64,000 nt of DNA from an uncultured Turicimonas sp. (lineage in GTDB: Bacteria > Pseudomonadota > Gammaproteobacteria > Burkholderiales > Burkholderiaceae_F). The notes under the pieces were generated by a model, which searched no databases, was not told the origin of the DNA, and saw only the letters and a program-made list of their open reading frames with translations. Both the position numbers and the translations under genes were made by a program. Positions within the stretch are counted from its first letter, which is position 1; each line of letters starts with the position of its first letter. The stretch is taken from the NCBI GenBank assembly GCA_947854175.1, contig CANTYJ010000087.1:1-64000 (forward strand), written 5' to 3'. This document shows, piece by piece, positions 35,863 to 45,281 of the stretch.

Positions 35863-37179
35863 TTAGAAAACGAAGTACGAAATAACTAACCCAATTAAGA
35901 TTGAGCTGATGCAAGTTACAAAACCAGGAAGTTGGAAACTATGATTTAAAACGAAATTTCCAATTTTTGTTGTTCCGGAACGGTCAAAAGTAATAGCAGA
36001 AATTGCACTTCCTGTAGCAGGGAAGAAAAAGAGACCGTTTACAGCGGGAGCAAATGCAACAAGAGAACCTAATGGAAGACCCAAAGAGACACCCAAAGGC
36101 ATAATTGACCGAGTTGTTGCTCCCTGGCTGAGAAGAAGAGCAGACATTACAAATATCATGACTGCAAATAAAATTGGGAACTCTCTGACGATACCGCCAA
36201 GATTGTCAACAATCATAGCCTTATGAGCCAAGAAGAAAGTGTCCGTCATCCAAGCAATACCAAAAATTGCAATGACTCCTGTGATACCTGCTGTGAAGAC
36301 GCTACTTTTAGCAATATTTGCAGGCTTAAGTCCACATGTTGCAACCATTAAAAAAGAAGTTAAGAATGCAATAATTTCGATCGCATTTGGGATGGAAAGG
36401 AAAACTTCTTTTCCATTAATGAGCCAGTGAGGCATTAAAGACTTGACGCTGCCTAACAAAACAATTGAGGCGACTCCAAGAGCAAACAGTGTGACTGAAA
36501 GCAAAGCCTGTTTAGTAGGCTTGTAGTCACGAGATGCACCGGACCCTAAAGTAAGTTCACCTGACTGAATTAATTTTTGGAATTCAGGATCATTTTCTAA
36601 TTCCAAGCCTTTCTTGTAAACACTGGCTGCACCAATCATGATTCCTAAGAAAATGGCAGGTACCAATACCATCATTATTTGGCCGAGAGAAACTCCTTGA
36701 GCGGCAAGAACGGCGAGAAGTGCAGCAGTTGAGGCAGAAACCGGTGAAGCAGAGATTCCGTGTTGACTGGCGATTAGAGCAATCGACATAGGTCTTTCTA
36801 CTCTGATTTTGGCTTCTAACGCGACTTCACAAATCACCGGATAGACGGCCAGGGCTACGTAACTTGTGCCTGTAAAGACAGTGAAGAGGAACGTTACGAT
36901 AGGCGCCATGAAAGTTATTCGGTTCGGATTTCTTCTTAAGAGTTTTTCAGCTAAATGCACTAAAAAATCAAGGCCTCCGGCTACTTGCAGACAGGCAGCC
37001 ATTGCAGAGACGGCAATGATGATGAGAAGGACATTTACCGGTGGAGAAGCCGGTCTGAGTCCGAAGACAAAGACTAACAGGAAAAGGCCGACACCGCCGG
37101 CAAAACCCATTGCGACACCACTCTTTCTGGCTCCAATCATGATGCAAGCCAGGATGACAAAAGCTTGTATCCAAAACAT
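35863..37179 (-). CDS. anaerobic C4-dicarboxylate antiporter, DcuA/DcuB family
   Basis: A 438-residue inner-membrane protein with about ten to twelve hydrophobic segments. Family landmarks include ARKSGVAMGFAGGVGL near the N-terminus. GTSYVALAVYPVICEVA comes near residue 108, and RPMSIALIASQHGISASPVSASTAALLAVL (in two parts, 128-157) is highly characteristic of DcuA/B. DcuA/B exchange aspartate or fumarate for succinate under anaerobic conditions. It is the first gene of an operon with two aspartase-like lyases, giving a compact aspartate-uptake and deamination unit. A LysR regulator is divergent from it. DcuA and DcuB cannot be told apart here. Confidence 0.9.
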   Translation of the reverse strand: MFWIQAFVILACIMIGARKSGVAMGFAGGVGLFLLVFVFGLRPASPPVNVLLIIIAVSAMAACLQVAGGLDFLVHLAEKLLRRNPNRITFMAPIVTFLFTVFTGTSYVALAVYPVICEVALEAKIRVERPMSIALIASQHGISASPVSASTAALLAVLAAQGVSLGQIMMVLVPAIFLGIMIGAASVYKKGLELENDPEFQKLIQSGELTLGSGASRDYKPTKQALLSVTLFALGVASIVLLGSVKSLMPHWLINGKEVFLSIPNAIEIIAFLTSFLMVATCGLKPANIAKSSVFTAGITGVIAIFGIAWMTDTFFLAHKAMIVDNLGGIVREFPILFAVMIFVMSALLLSQGATTRSIMPLGVSLGLPLGSLVAFAPAVNGLFFFPATGSAISAITFDRSGTTKIGNFVLNHSFQLPGFVTCISSILIGLVISYFVF

Positions 37180-37351
37180 AGTTATTCTCCTATGAGGGTT
37201 GAGGAAAGTTCTTTATTACTTTGCCAGGGGTAACAAAAAAATATAAGAAACATGAGTTCGGAGAATGCCTTACATTCCAACTATGACTAATTCATTGAAG
37301 TAAAACTTAATACAATGAAAAATGTTAAGCAGAGGATTTGTGGAGAACCAA
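37180..37351. promoter_or_regulatory. divergent control region between the Dcu-lyase operon and lysR-type gene
   Basis: About 170 AT-rich bases separate the opposing start codons. LysR regulators usually bind such shared regions at T-N11-A sites; several candidates exist, and none stands out by eye. The Dcu start has a nearby AGGAGAATAACT ribosome site. Confidence 0.5.
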
Positions 37352-38380
37352 ATGTCTGATTTTGCAAATGCTTCAAATCTATTTCTTAATAAAGCGGCCC
37401 AAATCTTTTTGAGAGCCGCTCAAACGGGGAGCTTTACAAAGGCAGGAGAAACGTTTGGTTTAACACAAAGTGCAGTGTCCAGAATAATCGGCCATTGGGA
37501 GGAAGAGTGGGGCGTACCTCTGTTTGACCGAAACAGCAGGCCAATTAGACTGACCCCGGAAGGTCAAATTCTCAAGCAGGAGCTTGAGAAGTATATAAGT
37601 TCCTTTGGCAACCTTGCGCAGATTATCCGTCAGGAAAACAAACTTAAACCCGTTATTAAAATTGGTTGCTTAGAAAGCCTTAGCGTCGATTTGCTTCCCA
37701 GACTAATCATGGCACTCCGATATAAAACCAGACAATTAGTCTCTGTAGTCGGCACCTCAAACGTCCTGCATCAACAACTACTTCGCGGAGAATTAGATGT
37801 AATTTTCTCGAGCGATCCAACAGCGAGCCTTACAAGCTTAAAGAGGCAGAAGATTTTTCAGGAAGGAAGTTTGCTGGTATTACCTAAGAAATTTGAAAAT
37901 TCCGAGTGTTGGAAGTCATGGGCGTCCATGAAGTTTTGTGGCTTGCCGTTTATCAAATATCATCACGCCAGCGGTGGAGGAAAACTAAATGAAGTGTTTT
38001 TTGATACATCAGGTATCTCGTTGACCCATCAATTAGAAGTTGATTGCAATAGCACAATGTTAGCGTTGATTAGCGAAGGTGTTGGATGGACGGTATCAAG
38101 AGCTTCTACCTTACTTCAAAATAAAGATTTCCTTGATAAAGTCGTTTACCGCCCAATGCCGCCTCCAACTCTTGTCAGAAAAGTTTACGTCATGGCCAGG
38201 AAAAATGAGCCTGAAATTCTTATGAATACTTTTATAGAAGAGGCCTGCAAAATTCTGAGCAACGATATCCTGGGACAATTAATATCTATTGCTCCCTGGA
38301 TGAAGAATGAAATCTATGTACTTGATCCACGCGACAAGATCCTAAAGAATCTTGATGGTATGTACCTAGAGGATTCCTAA
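37352..38380 (+). CDS. LysR-family transcriptional regulator
   Basis: A 342-residue regulator called from the ATG at 37352, which has a GGAGA site; an upstream ATG at 37322 in frame lacks one. The N-terminal winged helix (FLRAAQTGSFTKAGETFGLTQSAVSRII) is the LysR DNA-binding domain. Residues about 95-300 form the effector-binding domain (VIKIGCLESLSVDLLPRLI onward). The C-terminal 30 residues (DPRDKILKNLDGMYLEDS) extend beyond the usual length. Divergent placement next to the Dcu-aspartase operon makes it the likely regulator of that operon, responding perhaps to aspartate or fumarate; this is inferred. Confidence 0.85.
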   Translation: MSDFANASNLFLNKAAQIFLRAAQTGSFTKAGETFGLTQSAVSRIIGHWEEEWGVPLFDRNSRPIRLTPEGQILKQELEKYISSFGNLAQIIRQENKLKPVIKIGCLESLSVDLLPRLIMALRYKTRQLVSVVGTSNVLHQQLLRGELDVIFSSDPTASLTSLKRQKIFQEGSLLVLPKKFENSECWKSWASMKFCGLPFIKYHHASGGGKLNEVFFDTSGISLTHQLEVDCNSTMLALISEGVGWTVSRASTLLQNKDFLDKVVYRPMPPPTLVRKVYVMARKNEPEILMNTFIEEACKILSNDILGQLISIAPWMKNEIYVLDPRDKILKNLDGMYLEDS

Positions 38381-38463
38381 TAAGAATATCAAAGATTCTT
38401 CGTTATCATCACAATCGAAAAGAATTTATAAAATCAAAGAAAATCTCATCCGGAGAATGAAAA

Positions 38464-39336
38464 ATGAAAATATCCGGTCCTTTATTTGTTTTAATTGGTT
38501 CGTTGTGCTACAGCTTTTCAGGCACTATCCAGAGTTTTGCGCCGGAAGGGGCCACTCCTTTTACCATTACTGAATCCAGGATGTTAATCGGAGCTCTTGG
38601 ATTAGCTTGTTTTTGTTGGGTTTCAAAGAAGTTTCCTAAATCTTTCTTTGATTTCAATTTTAAATATCTGTTGTCTGTTGCTCTTTGCCTTTATGGCTTC
38701 CAGTTATTGTTTTTCTCTTCTATTTTAGAAACCGGTGTTGCAGTCGGCACCGTTGCCGCTATCGGTTCTACTCCTATTTGGACCGCCATCATAGAGAAAA
38801 TTTTCTATAACAAAAATCCATCCGGCATTTGGTACCTTGCTACATTTTTAGCCATTATCGGAATTGTTTTTTTGAATCTTGAGAACATGAATTCCTCGAT
38901 TCACTGGATTTATCTCCTACTTCCACTCCTGGCAGGTCTTTGTTATGCAGGAGAGATCATTTTGGCTCCCAAGGCAATGGAAGGTGTTTCCTCGGAATCA
39001 GCAATGACTATAGTGATGCTGATGGTCGCTCTGATTAATGCACCAACTTTATTTTTATTTCCTCTCTCCTGGATTGCTTCACTTCATGGTTTAAGTTGTG
39101 TATTCGCTTTAGGTCTAATTACAGCTTCACTGGCCTTTGCTTTTTTCTTTACCGGAGTTAAGTATACGAGAGCAACGGTCGCCTCAACTTTGGGTCTGGC
39201 TGAGCCAATGGGCGCCGCGTGCTGGGGAATTTTTCTTTTGCATGAACCATATTCATTATGGACGATTTCAGGAATTCTACTGATTTTAGGTTCAATCTTG
39301 CTTTTAAGTCTGTTAGATAAACAGGCGGAGGGTTAA
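38464..39336 (+). CDS. EamA/DMT-family permease
   Basis: A 290-residue membrane protein with ten hydrophobic segments in two EamA repeats. The second repeat ends ATVASTLGLAEPMGAACWGIFLLHEP, a stretch characteristic of EamA exporters with its conserved Glu-Pro. It differs clearly from the two EamA proteins in the first 8 kb. It lies 83 bases after the LysR gene on the same strand, with a GGAGA site before the ATG, and may belong to the same regulon. Substrate unknown. Confidence 0.85.
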   Translation: MKISGPLFVLIGSLCYSFSGTIQSFAPEGATPFTITESRMLIGALGLACFCWVSKKFPKSFFDFNFKYLLSVALCLYGFQLLFFSSILETGVAVGTVAAIGSTPIWTAIIEKIFYNKNPSGIWYLATFLAIIGIVFLNLENMNSSIHWIYLLLPLLAGLCYAGEIILAPKAMEGVSSESAMTIVMLMVALINAPTLFLFPLSWIASLHGLSCVFALGLITASLAFAFFFTGVKYTRATVASTLGLAEPMGAACWGIFLLHEPYSLWTISGILLILGSILLLSLLDKQAEG

Positions 39337-39537
39337 TCAATTAAGAAGTAAAACTTCTACGTTCTAAAAGTTAGAGTTGATGTAGAGCTTTGTTTAACTT
39401 CAAGAGAAAGAAAGTTTTTATAAATCCGAACAAACCGTCCGTGCATCAAAAGGCTTGGAAGTTCTTGTGACAAAATTTTTAATTACTTGATATTGCAATA
39501 ATAATTTGTGAGAATCTCCGACCAACTTGGAGAAAAA

Positions 39538-40032
39538 ATGAAGAATTTTGCCGCTATTGACTTTGAAACAGCTAATCAATACCGTTCGAGCGTTTGCTCG
39601 ATGGGACTCGTTATTGTCCGCGATGGTGAGATAGCCGATAAGTTTTATAGTCTGATTAAGCCGGCTCCTCACTTTTACACTCAATTTACAACACGTATTC
39701 ATGGGCTAACCAAGTTTGATACGATGTTTTCCCCATTCTTTCCGGAAGTGTGGGCACAGGCCGCTCCGCTGATTGGAGAACTGCCACTGGTGGCTCACAA
39801 TAGTCCTTTTGACGAAGGTTGTCTGAGAGCAGTTTTCGAACACTATGAAATGCAATATCCCGAGTACCGTTTCTACTGTACATGCAGAGCTTCCAGAAGA
39901 GTATTCGGTTATGAATTACCGAACCATAAATTGCATACAGTGGCCGACCGCTGTGGCTTTGATCTATTAAATCATCACCACGCGCTGGCTGACGCTGAAG
40001 CATGTGCTCACATTGCCTTAAAGATTTTGTAA
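39538..40032 (+). CDS. DEDDh 3'-5' exonuclease, DnaQ-like
   Basis: A 164-residue nuclease called from the ATG at 39538, directly after a GGAGAAAA site; the frame opens 30 bases earlier but lacks a ribosome site. Exo I is AAIDFETAN with Asp8 and Glu10. Exo II is LVAHNSPFDEGCL, and Exo III HHHALADAEACA supplies the catalytic His and Asp. It matches the short stand-alone exonuclease type related to the DNA polymerase III epsilon subunit, with no fused BRCT or GIY-YIG domain. It probably trims nucleic acid 3' ends in repair. It is the last plus-strand gene before the conjugation cluster and converges with traG, only 27 bases apart. Confidence 0.85.
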   Translation: MKNFAAIDFETANQYRSSVCSMGLVIVRDGEIADKFYSLIKPAPHFYTQFTTRIHGLTKFDTMFSPFFPEVWAQAAPLIGELPLVAHNSPFDEGCLRAVFEHYEMQYPEYRFYCTCRASRRVFGYELPNHKLHTVADRCGFDLLNHHHALADAEACAHIALKIL

Positions 40033-40059
40033 CGGTTAAATTTGTCAGAACGACATAAC

Positions 40060-42969
40060 TTAATTTTCTTTTTCATTGTTGAGCGGACTTGAGTAACCCA
40101 GACCTCCTGCTAAAGCTACAGACAAAACGGTTCCAAGTCCTTTCTCGTGGTTTTGGTAGGCGGTCACGTTATTTGAGATTTCATCCTGTTCCTGTTTTTC
40201 TGAGTTTTCCAGCTCTATTTTTCTTTTATCGATATCTAAGGCCTGCTCTTTGACAGACTTCACAAAGCCATCGTTAATGGGTGCATGAAGAGGTCGAGCG
40301 GAAATTTCCTTTTGCTGATTTAAATCAGCATCGTTTTGTGAAAGGATTGATTCCTTTTCAGAATTCTTAAAGCCGAGATGTTCGGATACTTCATTGTTAT
40401 CCAGTTGTCGCTGCGGGGAAGAGATCTGTCCTGAACCCATGTAATCCGGCGTTTCTGCTCTTTGTTTTGCCTCAGCTGCCGCCCGGATTCCTAAATCCTC
40501 ACGGGTCGAACGGGTATGGAAAAGATTTTCCAAAGCACTTTCAGCGGAATGCCCCCTGCTAAGAAGAGAGTTCATCACCTGAATATCATGGTTGACGGTG
40601 CTGGTGTCACTTCCGGTTTCGGAAGAAGAGAGGCCTTGACTTACCTGAGAAGAACGGGTTAACTGACTGTTCTTAGCATTGGATAGTGCGAAGGCTTTGT
40701 CCAAGGACGCAGAAAAATTCTGTGCCATAGACTTTACCTTGGAATCAGACGTCGATTGTGCAATCTGCTGAGCAGCTGATTTTAGTTCTGAGTAGGCCTG
40801 AGAGCGTTGTTTTGCGGTTGCGGCCGTATTCGCTCCGGTTGCAGTATCAATTAAGTTCTGAGCGGTTGTTGTTTTAAGTCCGGCTTCAACACCTGCAAGT
40901 TCTCCGGCGATGGAACCTATTGAACGCAAGGTTCCGGTTCTTTGTTGCGCATTATTGTCTGCGGGACCAGCCGGTGCCTGCGCTCCATTTAATCCCAGAG
41001 TTTGGGAGTTTAGTGCAGCGGTAAGAGCCTCTGCAGGTCCGTTTTGGCTGTCTCCAAGGCCTTTGCCACCTCCGACAGCAACGCCTGCTGCTGTATTAAC
41101 GCTTAAGTTCTGAGATGTTGAAAGTCCTGAGCTGGCCGTGTGGCTTTGGGCAGATGAGTAAGAAACGTTTGCTGAAGTTTGTCCTGTTAAGGACTGAGCA
41201 CTGGTGTGAGTATCGGTTAACTGTCTGTTCAAAGCATTTACAAAGCTGACGGCCGAGGAGTCAGACGAATTAGCACTGCGTGACAATGTCAGATTTGTCA
41301 CATCGGCTCTGGTCAGAGAGCTCGTCTGAACAGAACTGTTCGTTCTCGAGCCTGCCAGTTGGATTGATGAAGATGAGGAAACTCCTAAATCAACACCTGT
41401 TCTTGACATCCCTGTCACGTGATTATCACCGTCACGAGTGACAGTACCGTATCCGGTCGTCATTTTGCTGGCATAAGGGTCAGAATACGAGGCAGACAGA
41501 TCATTTTTGTTTCCTGAAACCGAATTAACTGCAGTATTTCCGGAAGAGAGATTTCCTGACGAAAAATTACCTGCAGAGATTTGGCCGGACAAAGCCTGGG
41601 AAGCCCCTTGAGAAGGGGCCATCAGACCTCCAATCATGGCAACAGCTGCATGGTCACTGGCTTTGGCAATGGCCAGAGCCAACATCGGAATAGCAATCAT
41701 CAGATATCCTGCGATTGCCTGTGAGCTTGCTCCTGTCTGTCTTATCAGGTCAACTGCCATCAGAGAATTCCCTCCGTACTCGGCAATGATTCTGTTCATC
41801 GGGTTAGCATCGACTGTGATTAGAAGGTAATTGGTTACAGCGTAGAGAGGTGCCCAGAGTTGAACCCAAATAATCAAAACAAAGAAGGAGCGGAAAATAA
41901 GCCCTGCCTGACTACCTGCGGCAATCAGCAAAATGAATACCAACGGAAAAGACGCGATGATGACAAATTCGACACAGTTTCTGATTTTTGGAAGAGCTGC
42001 TTTGGCTACTTCGCTCATGGTCCGGTAGCTGATTTCTCCGGCCAGATTGGCCTGAGCTTTGGAAAGGTTCGTTGCCATGAGTAACGGTGAGGCCGAGTGC
42101 TTTGCAATGGAGGAGATGCCGTCAGGGACTGCCTGAATCATGACTGAGTGTTTGAGAGAGGCATCTAATGATCGTGTAAGACCTAATAAAAGCGTTTCGA
42201 CATGCGGAAGGCTTGCCACAATAGTTTGAGCGGGATCCATTCTGTCCGGCACAAGAATGGTTCCTAATTTCTTTTTGATGGCATCGAGCTCTGAAGTCTG
42301 AAGATGGTTATCGAGATCCTGGGCAGCATCTGGGCATGCGCGAACATTACCATGACGGTCGATAGAGTTTCTGGCCGGATTTAACCAGCCCGAAGAAACT
42401 ATCAGTGACCAGATGTCCGAACTATGGGCCAGTTCACTGACTTTATCTGGATAATCAATTAATTCAGGTGTTACACAATCGGCAACGAAGCGAGACACCA
42501 TTTGACGGCCGTCCGGTGTGACTGCTCCGATGCTTTGAAGGACGGAAACGGCTCTTTGCGGATAAACCATGCCGAATTTAGAGAACTTTTCTGCTTCCGG
42601 AAGTGCAAATGCACTTTCGAAGCCCGACGTCAGAAAGTGACCGATTTTAGAGGAGGTTGCCGCGAAAAATCCGATACCAAACGGAACGTTGTTAACCACG
42701 TGGACAGTGCCTGCCCGTTCGTCATGGATTGAGAGGTCAACTTTCGGAATGAGCAAGACGGAATAAAAGAGGACGGCGGCAAAAAGAAACGTTTTAGCAG
42801 ACATGCCCTGCCATTTGAAAAGGGCTGTCGTTAAAGTAATCAAGAAACCGGCCAACACGGCACTTTTTATCAGTCCCTGATAAGACGGGCCGGATGTAAT
42901 CGCCACGATGGCTTCAAACAGATCACGGATTTGACCGCCGTTCCAGTAAGCAAAATAATCGAGTACCAT
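40060..42969 (-). CDS. traG: conjugal transfer protein TraG (pilus assembly / mating-pair stabilisation)
   Basis: A 969-residue inner-membrane protein of F-type conjugation. The first 460 residues carry seven or more hydrophobic segments (for example FEAIVAITSGPSYQGLIKSAV and IIVSFPLVFILLIAAG-like stretches) required for pilus assembly. The following region is Ser/Asn/Gly/Thr-rich with short repeats (AGNFSSGNLSSGN). The C-terminal third is predominantly helical and periplasmic, the part that stabilises mating pairs. The length is close to F TraG (938). Its ATG shares one base with the traH stop (TGATG), so translation is coupled. It is the last gene of the cluster. Confidence 0.92.
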   Translation of the reverse strand: MVLDYFAYWNGGQIRDLFEAIVAITSGPSYQGLIKSAVLAGFLITLTTALFKWQGMSAKTFLFAAVLFYSVLLIPKVDLSIHDERAGTVHVVNNVPFGIGFFAATSSKIGHFLTSGFESAFALPEAEKFSKFGMVYPQRAVSVLQSIGAVTPDGRQMVSRFVADCVTPELIDYPDKVSELAHSSDIWSLIVSSGWLNPARNSIDRHGNVRACPDAAQDLDNHLQTSELDAIKKKLGTILVPDRMDPAQTIVASLPHVETLLLGLTRSLDASLKHSVMIQAVPDGISSIAKHSASPLLMATNLSKAQANLAGEISYRTMSEVAKAALPKIRNCVEFVIIASFPLVFILLIAAGSQAGLIFRSFFVLIIWVQLWAPLYAVTNYLLITVDANPMNRIIAEYGGNSLMAVDLIRQTGASSQAIAGYLMIAIPMLALAIAKASDHAAVAMIGGLMAPSQGASQALSGQISAGNFSSGNLSSGNTAVNSVSGNKNDLSASYSDPYASKMTTGYGTVTRDGDNHVTGMSRTGVDLGVSSSSSIQLAGSRTNSSVQTSSLTRADVTNLTLSRSANSSDSSAVSFVNALNRQLTDTHTSAQSLTGQTSANVSYSSAQSHTASSGLSTSQNLSVNTAAGVAVGGGKGLGDSQNGPAEALTAALNSQTLGLNGAQAPAGPADNNAQQRTGTLRSIGSIAGELAGVEAGLKTTTAQNLIDTATGANTAATAKQRSQAYSELKSAAQQIAQSTSDSKVKSMAQNFSASLDKAFALSNAKNSQLTRSSQVSQGLSSSETGSDTSTVNHDIQVMNSLLSRGHSAESALENLFHTRSTREDLGIRAAAEAKQRAETPDYMGSGQISSPQRQLDNNEVSEHLGFKNSEKESILSQNDADLNQQKEISARPLHAPINDGFVKSVKEQALDIDKRKIELENSEKQEQDEISNNVTAYQNHEKGLGTVLSVALAGGLGYSSPLNNEKEN

Positions 42970-44411
42970 CAGTGTTTATCTCCGAATGACAAATTAGCGG
43001 CTAAGTCGGCTGCGAGAGCACCTTTGACACTTTTTTCGAGATGTTCAATCTGTGTAATAAAGCTGTGAGCTCGGGTCATTTGCTGGAAAACAGCATCACT
43101 TCTTCTCGATAGATCAGCTCTAACTTCAGAAATCCGGTATTCGATCTGTTTAAGATGATCTTCTGCGATTTTGCCGGTCTGAGCGGCCGAAGATGAGGCG
43201 GCTGCTGATTTAATATCCAGGGCAAGTTTATCCATTGCGCGGATGATGGCTTCATAAGCAGCCGCTTCGACGTAGACTGCAAGGATGTCTTGAGAGAAAC
43301 CAAGATAACGCTTCGAAGTCGTCGCGTTAATCAAAGGAATCAACGGAATGGTCGATGAGGTCGCCAAAAGCAGTAACTGATCCTTGGTGATGAGTTCAGG
43401 ATTACGTTCCAGGATAGAAAGCCGATAGTTAGAGGCGGCCTGCATGAAGAGGTGAGGCAGATTCACATCGTCTAAAGCGGTTTTGATCACGGTCAGACAT
43501 TTTTCTTCATCGTCCTTGTCACACTTTAAGCGGTAGGCTTCCGACTCTAAAGCCGGAGAGTCAGTGCGGCCGAACATGAAATCGACGAGATTTTGGCCGG
43601 CGACCGGAATTGCACGCGTAACAGTGTCTTCACCGGATCCTTCATTGACATAGATGACGGTACCCACAAGCGTCATCATCAGTTCTCTTAATTCTTTGTT
43701 GTAGCTGGTAGCAAAGGAACCTCCGGATAGAAGCGCCCATGTCAGATTGAGCTCGGGTGCATCAACAACTGAACCGCCGGAGTCTTTTTGTTCAGGAGCG
43801 TTGCTAACAATGGCGGCTCCGTCAGTCCGGGTCTTTGCATTGGCTTCGGATTCGTCGGAGACAATTCCGGTAGAGCGCAGGAAACTTCTGGCATCAAAAG
43901 AAGTTTTTTCCAGGAACTGTTGGGCTCCAGTCATTTTTAAAAGGTTTTGTCCAGCTGTGCAGGAGTCCTGGAACATATTAGTGTACTGACGGATTAAATC
44001 GCGGAAGCTGGTGACCTGTTCATTTAAATCCGGAGCCAGAGACTGAAGAGCTAATTGGAATGCCAGACCGGGAAGGGCCGTTCCGACGTTTCTTAAAAAA
44101 GCCACGAATTCCTCACGGCTTGGAATACCAAAAGCTCCCAGGAAGATATCAATTCCTCCGCATCCTGCCGAAAGAGAAGGAGGTGTGAAGTAAAACGCAT
44201 TGAAATCCTTTCTTGGGGCCCTGTAGACGAAACCGCCCCCTGTGACCGTATTCATTGAGTTGGACTGGTAGACACCGGCCGAGGTCAAATTTCCCTGGTA
44301 GGAACCAGCCGAGGAGTAAAAATCTTTCATGAAACCGGCCTCAACAGGAGACAGAAGACATGAAGCCAAGGTGGCAGATGCTAAAAGTTTAGTAAGACGC
44401 GAGAATTTCAT
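42969..44411 (-). CDS. traH: conjugal transfer protein TraH
   Basis: A 480-residue exported protein needed for pilus assembly or extension. A signal peptide (MKFSRLTKLLASATLASCLLS) is followed by the TraH landmark sequence YRAPRKDFNAFYFTPPSLSAGCGGIDIFLGAFGI (in short pieces, residues 63-96). Both halves then have long helical stretches. F TraH is 458 residues. Gene order traF-traH-traG matches plasmid F. It ends within the traG start codon. Confidence 0.93.
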   Translation of the reverse strand: MKFSRLTKLLASATLASCLLSPVEAGFMKDFYSSAGSYQGNLTSAGVYQSNSMNTVTGGGFVYRAPRKDFNAFYFTPPSLSAGCGGIDIFLGAFGIPSREEFVAFLRNVGTALPGLAFQLALQSLAPDLNEQVTSFRDLIRQYTNMFQDSCTAGQNLLKMTGAQQFLEKTSFDARSFLRSTGIVSDESEANAKTRTDGAAIVSNAPEQKDSGGSVVDAPELNLTWALLSGGSFATSYNKELRELMMTLVGTVIYVNEGSGEDTVTRAIPVAGQNLVDFMFGRTDSPALESEAYRLKCDKDDEEKCLTVIKTALDDVNLPHLFMQAASNYRLSILERNPELITKDQLLLLATSSTIPLIPLINATTSKRYLGFSQDILAVYVEAAAYEAIIRAMDKLALDIKSAAASSSAAQTGKIAEDHLKQIEYRISEVRADLSRRSDAVFQQMTRAHSFITQIEHLEKSVKGALAADLAANLSFGDKH

Positions 44412-44420
44412 GATTAAGAT

Positions 44421-45266
44421 TTACGGATTTAAAGAAACGGTTTGGGAAGTGGTGGTATCAGCCAAAGAGGCGCCTCCAAAGAGAGAGTCGCCCGGATTTT
44501 TAGTCGCAAGAAGAACAATTCTTGAAATCATGTCTTCCAAGGCCAGTACACCGGACGAAATCAGATGACTTTCTGTCTGAGAACGGTTAACCATAAAAAG
44601 AGCTGGTACCTGTTCGATGCCCATACCATCGGTTAATAGCTTACCAATGCCGTTATCAGAGAGGGCGTCCGGAAAAATTTCACTGGTAGAACCATCCAAG
44701 GAAATTGCCAGAATCTCGAAGCCATAATCCGAGGCTAATTTTTTAATCAGAGGACTTTGTAAATGACAAAACCGGCAAGTGTCACGGAAGAAGTAAACAA
44801 GTCCCCATTCTTTGGATAAGAGCTTAATATCAGACTGTCTTATCTGATTGCGTTGAGCTTTTAAGTCAACCTGGGCGAAGTTGGCCGCAGGATTACGGGT
44901 TGTAAAGTCAAACGAAGGATTTTGCCAAAGGACTCTTCGCCACTGGTCAGCAAAAAGAGCAGATTTTTCCTGGACGAAGTGATTGGCTTCCAGATAGCTT
45001 TTCATGTTCTCTTCAGTGGGGCTCATGATGGCTAGATTCAATCTGCGTTCTCGTTCTTCTTTTACCGCTTCTAACGTTGGTAAATCTTTTAGTTCAGGAG
45101 CTTTAAATTTGGAAGGTGTTTTTTCTTTATCGGCCGGATAATAGAGAAAGCCACGGTCTTCGGATTTCCAGACATCTTCCTGCCAGAAATTGGCGGAAGC
45201 ATGACTGCTTAAAAAGAAAATCTGAGTCGAAAGTGCAACAAGCAATGGAGATAGAAAGTTTTTCAT
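44421..45266 (-). CDS. traF: conjugal transfer protein TraF (thioredoxin-like)
   Basis: A 281-residue periplasmic protein with a signal peptide ending near SHASA (residue 25). It has the TraF motif NFWQEDVWKSEDRGFLYY followed by a thioredoxin fold. Unlike F TraF, which is known to lack a redox motif, it has a CXXC site, Cys164-Arg-Phe-Cys167, and a cis-Pro in EQVPALFMV. It likely promotes disulfide formation or rearrangement in secreted Tra proteins such as TraN, TraU and TraH. It lies between traN and traH, 10-16 bases from each. Confidence 0.9.
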   Translation of the reverse strand: MKNFLSPLLVALSTQIFFLSSHASANFWQEDVWKSEDRGFLYYPADKEKTPSKFKAPELKDLPTLEAVKEERERRLNLAIMSPTEENMKSYLEANHFVQEKSALFADQWRRVLWQNPSFDFTTRNPAANFAQVDLKAQRNQIRQSDIKLLSKEWGLVYFFRDTCRFCHLQSPLIKKLASDYGFEILAISLDGSTSEIFPDALSDNGIGKLLTDGMGIEQVPALFMVNRSQTESHLISSGVLALEDMISRIVLLATKNPGDSLFGGASLADTTTSQTVSLNP

Positions 45267-45281
45267 CGTATTCAGTAAAGA

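Noticed and set aside
40033-40059. Element boundary or att site between the exonuclease gene and traG
   Set aside because: The 27 bases hold no repeat or recombination-like sequence that can be recognised without the other end.
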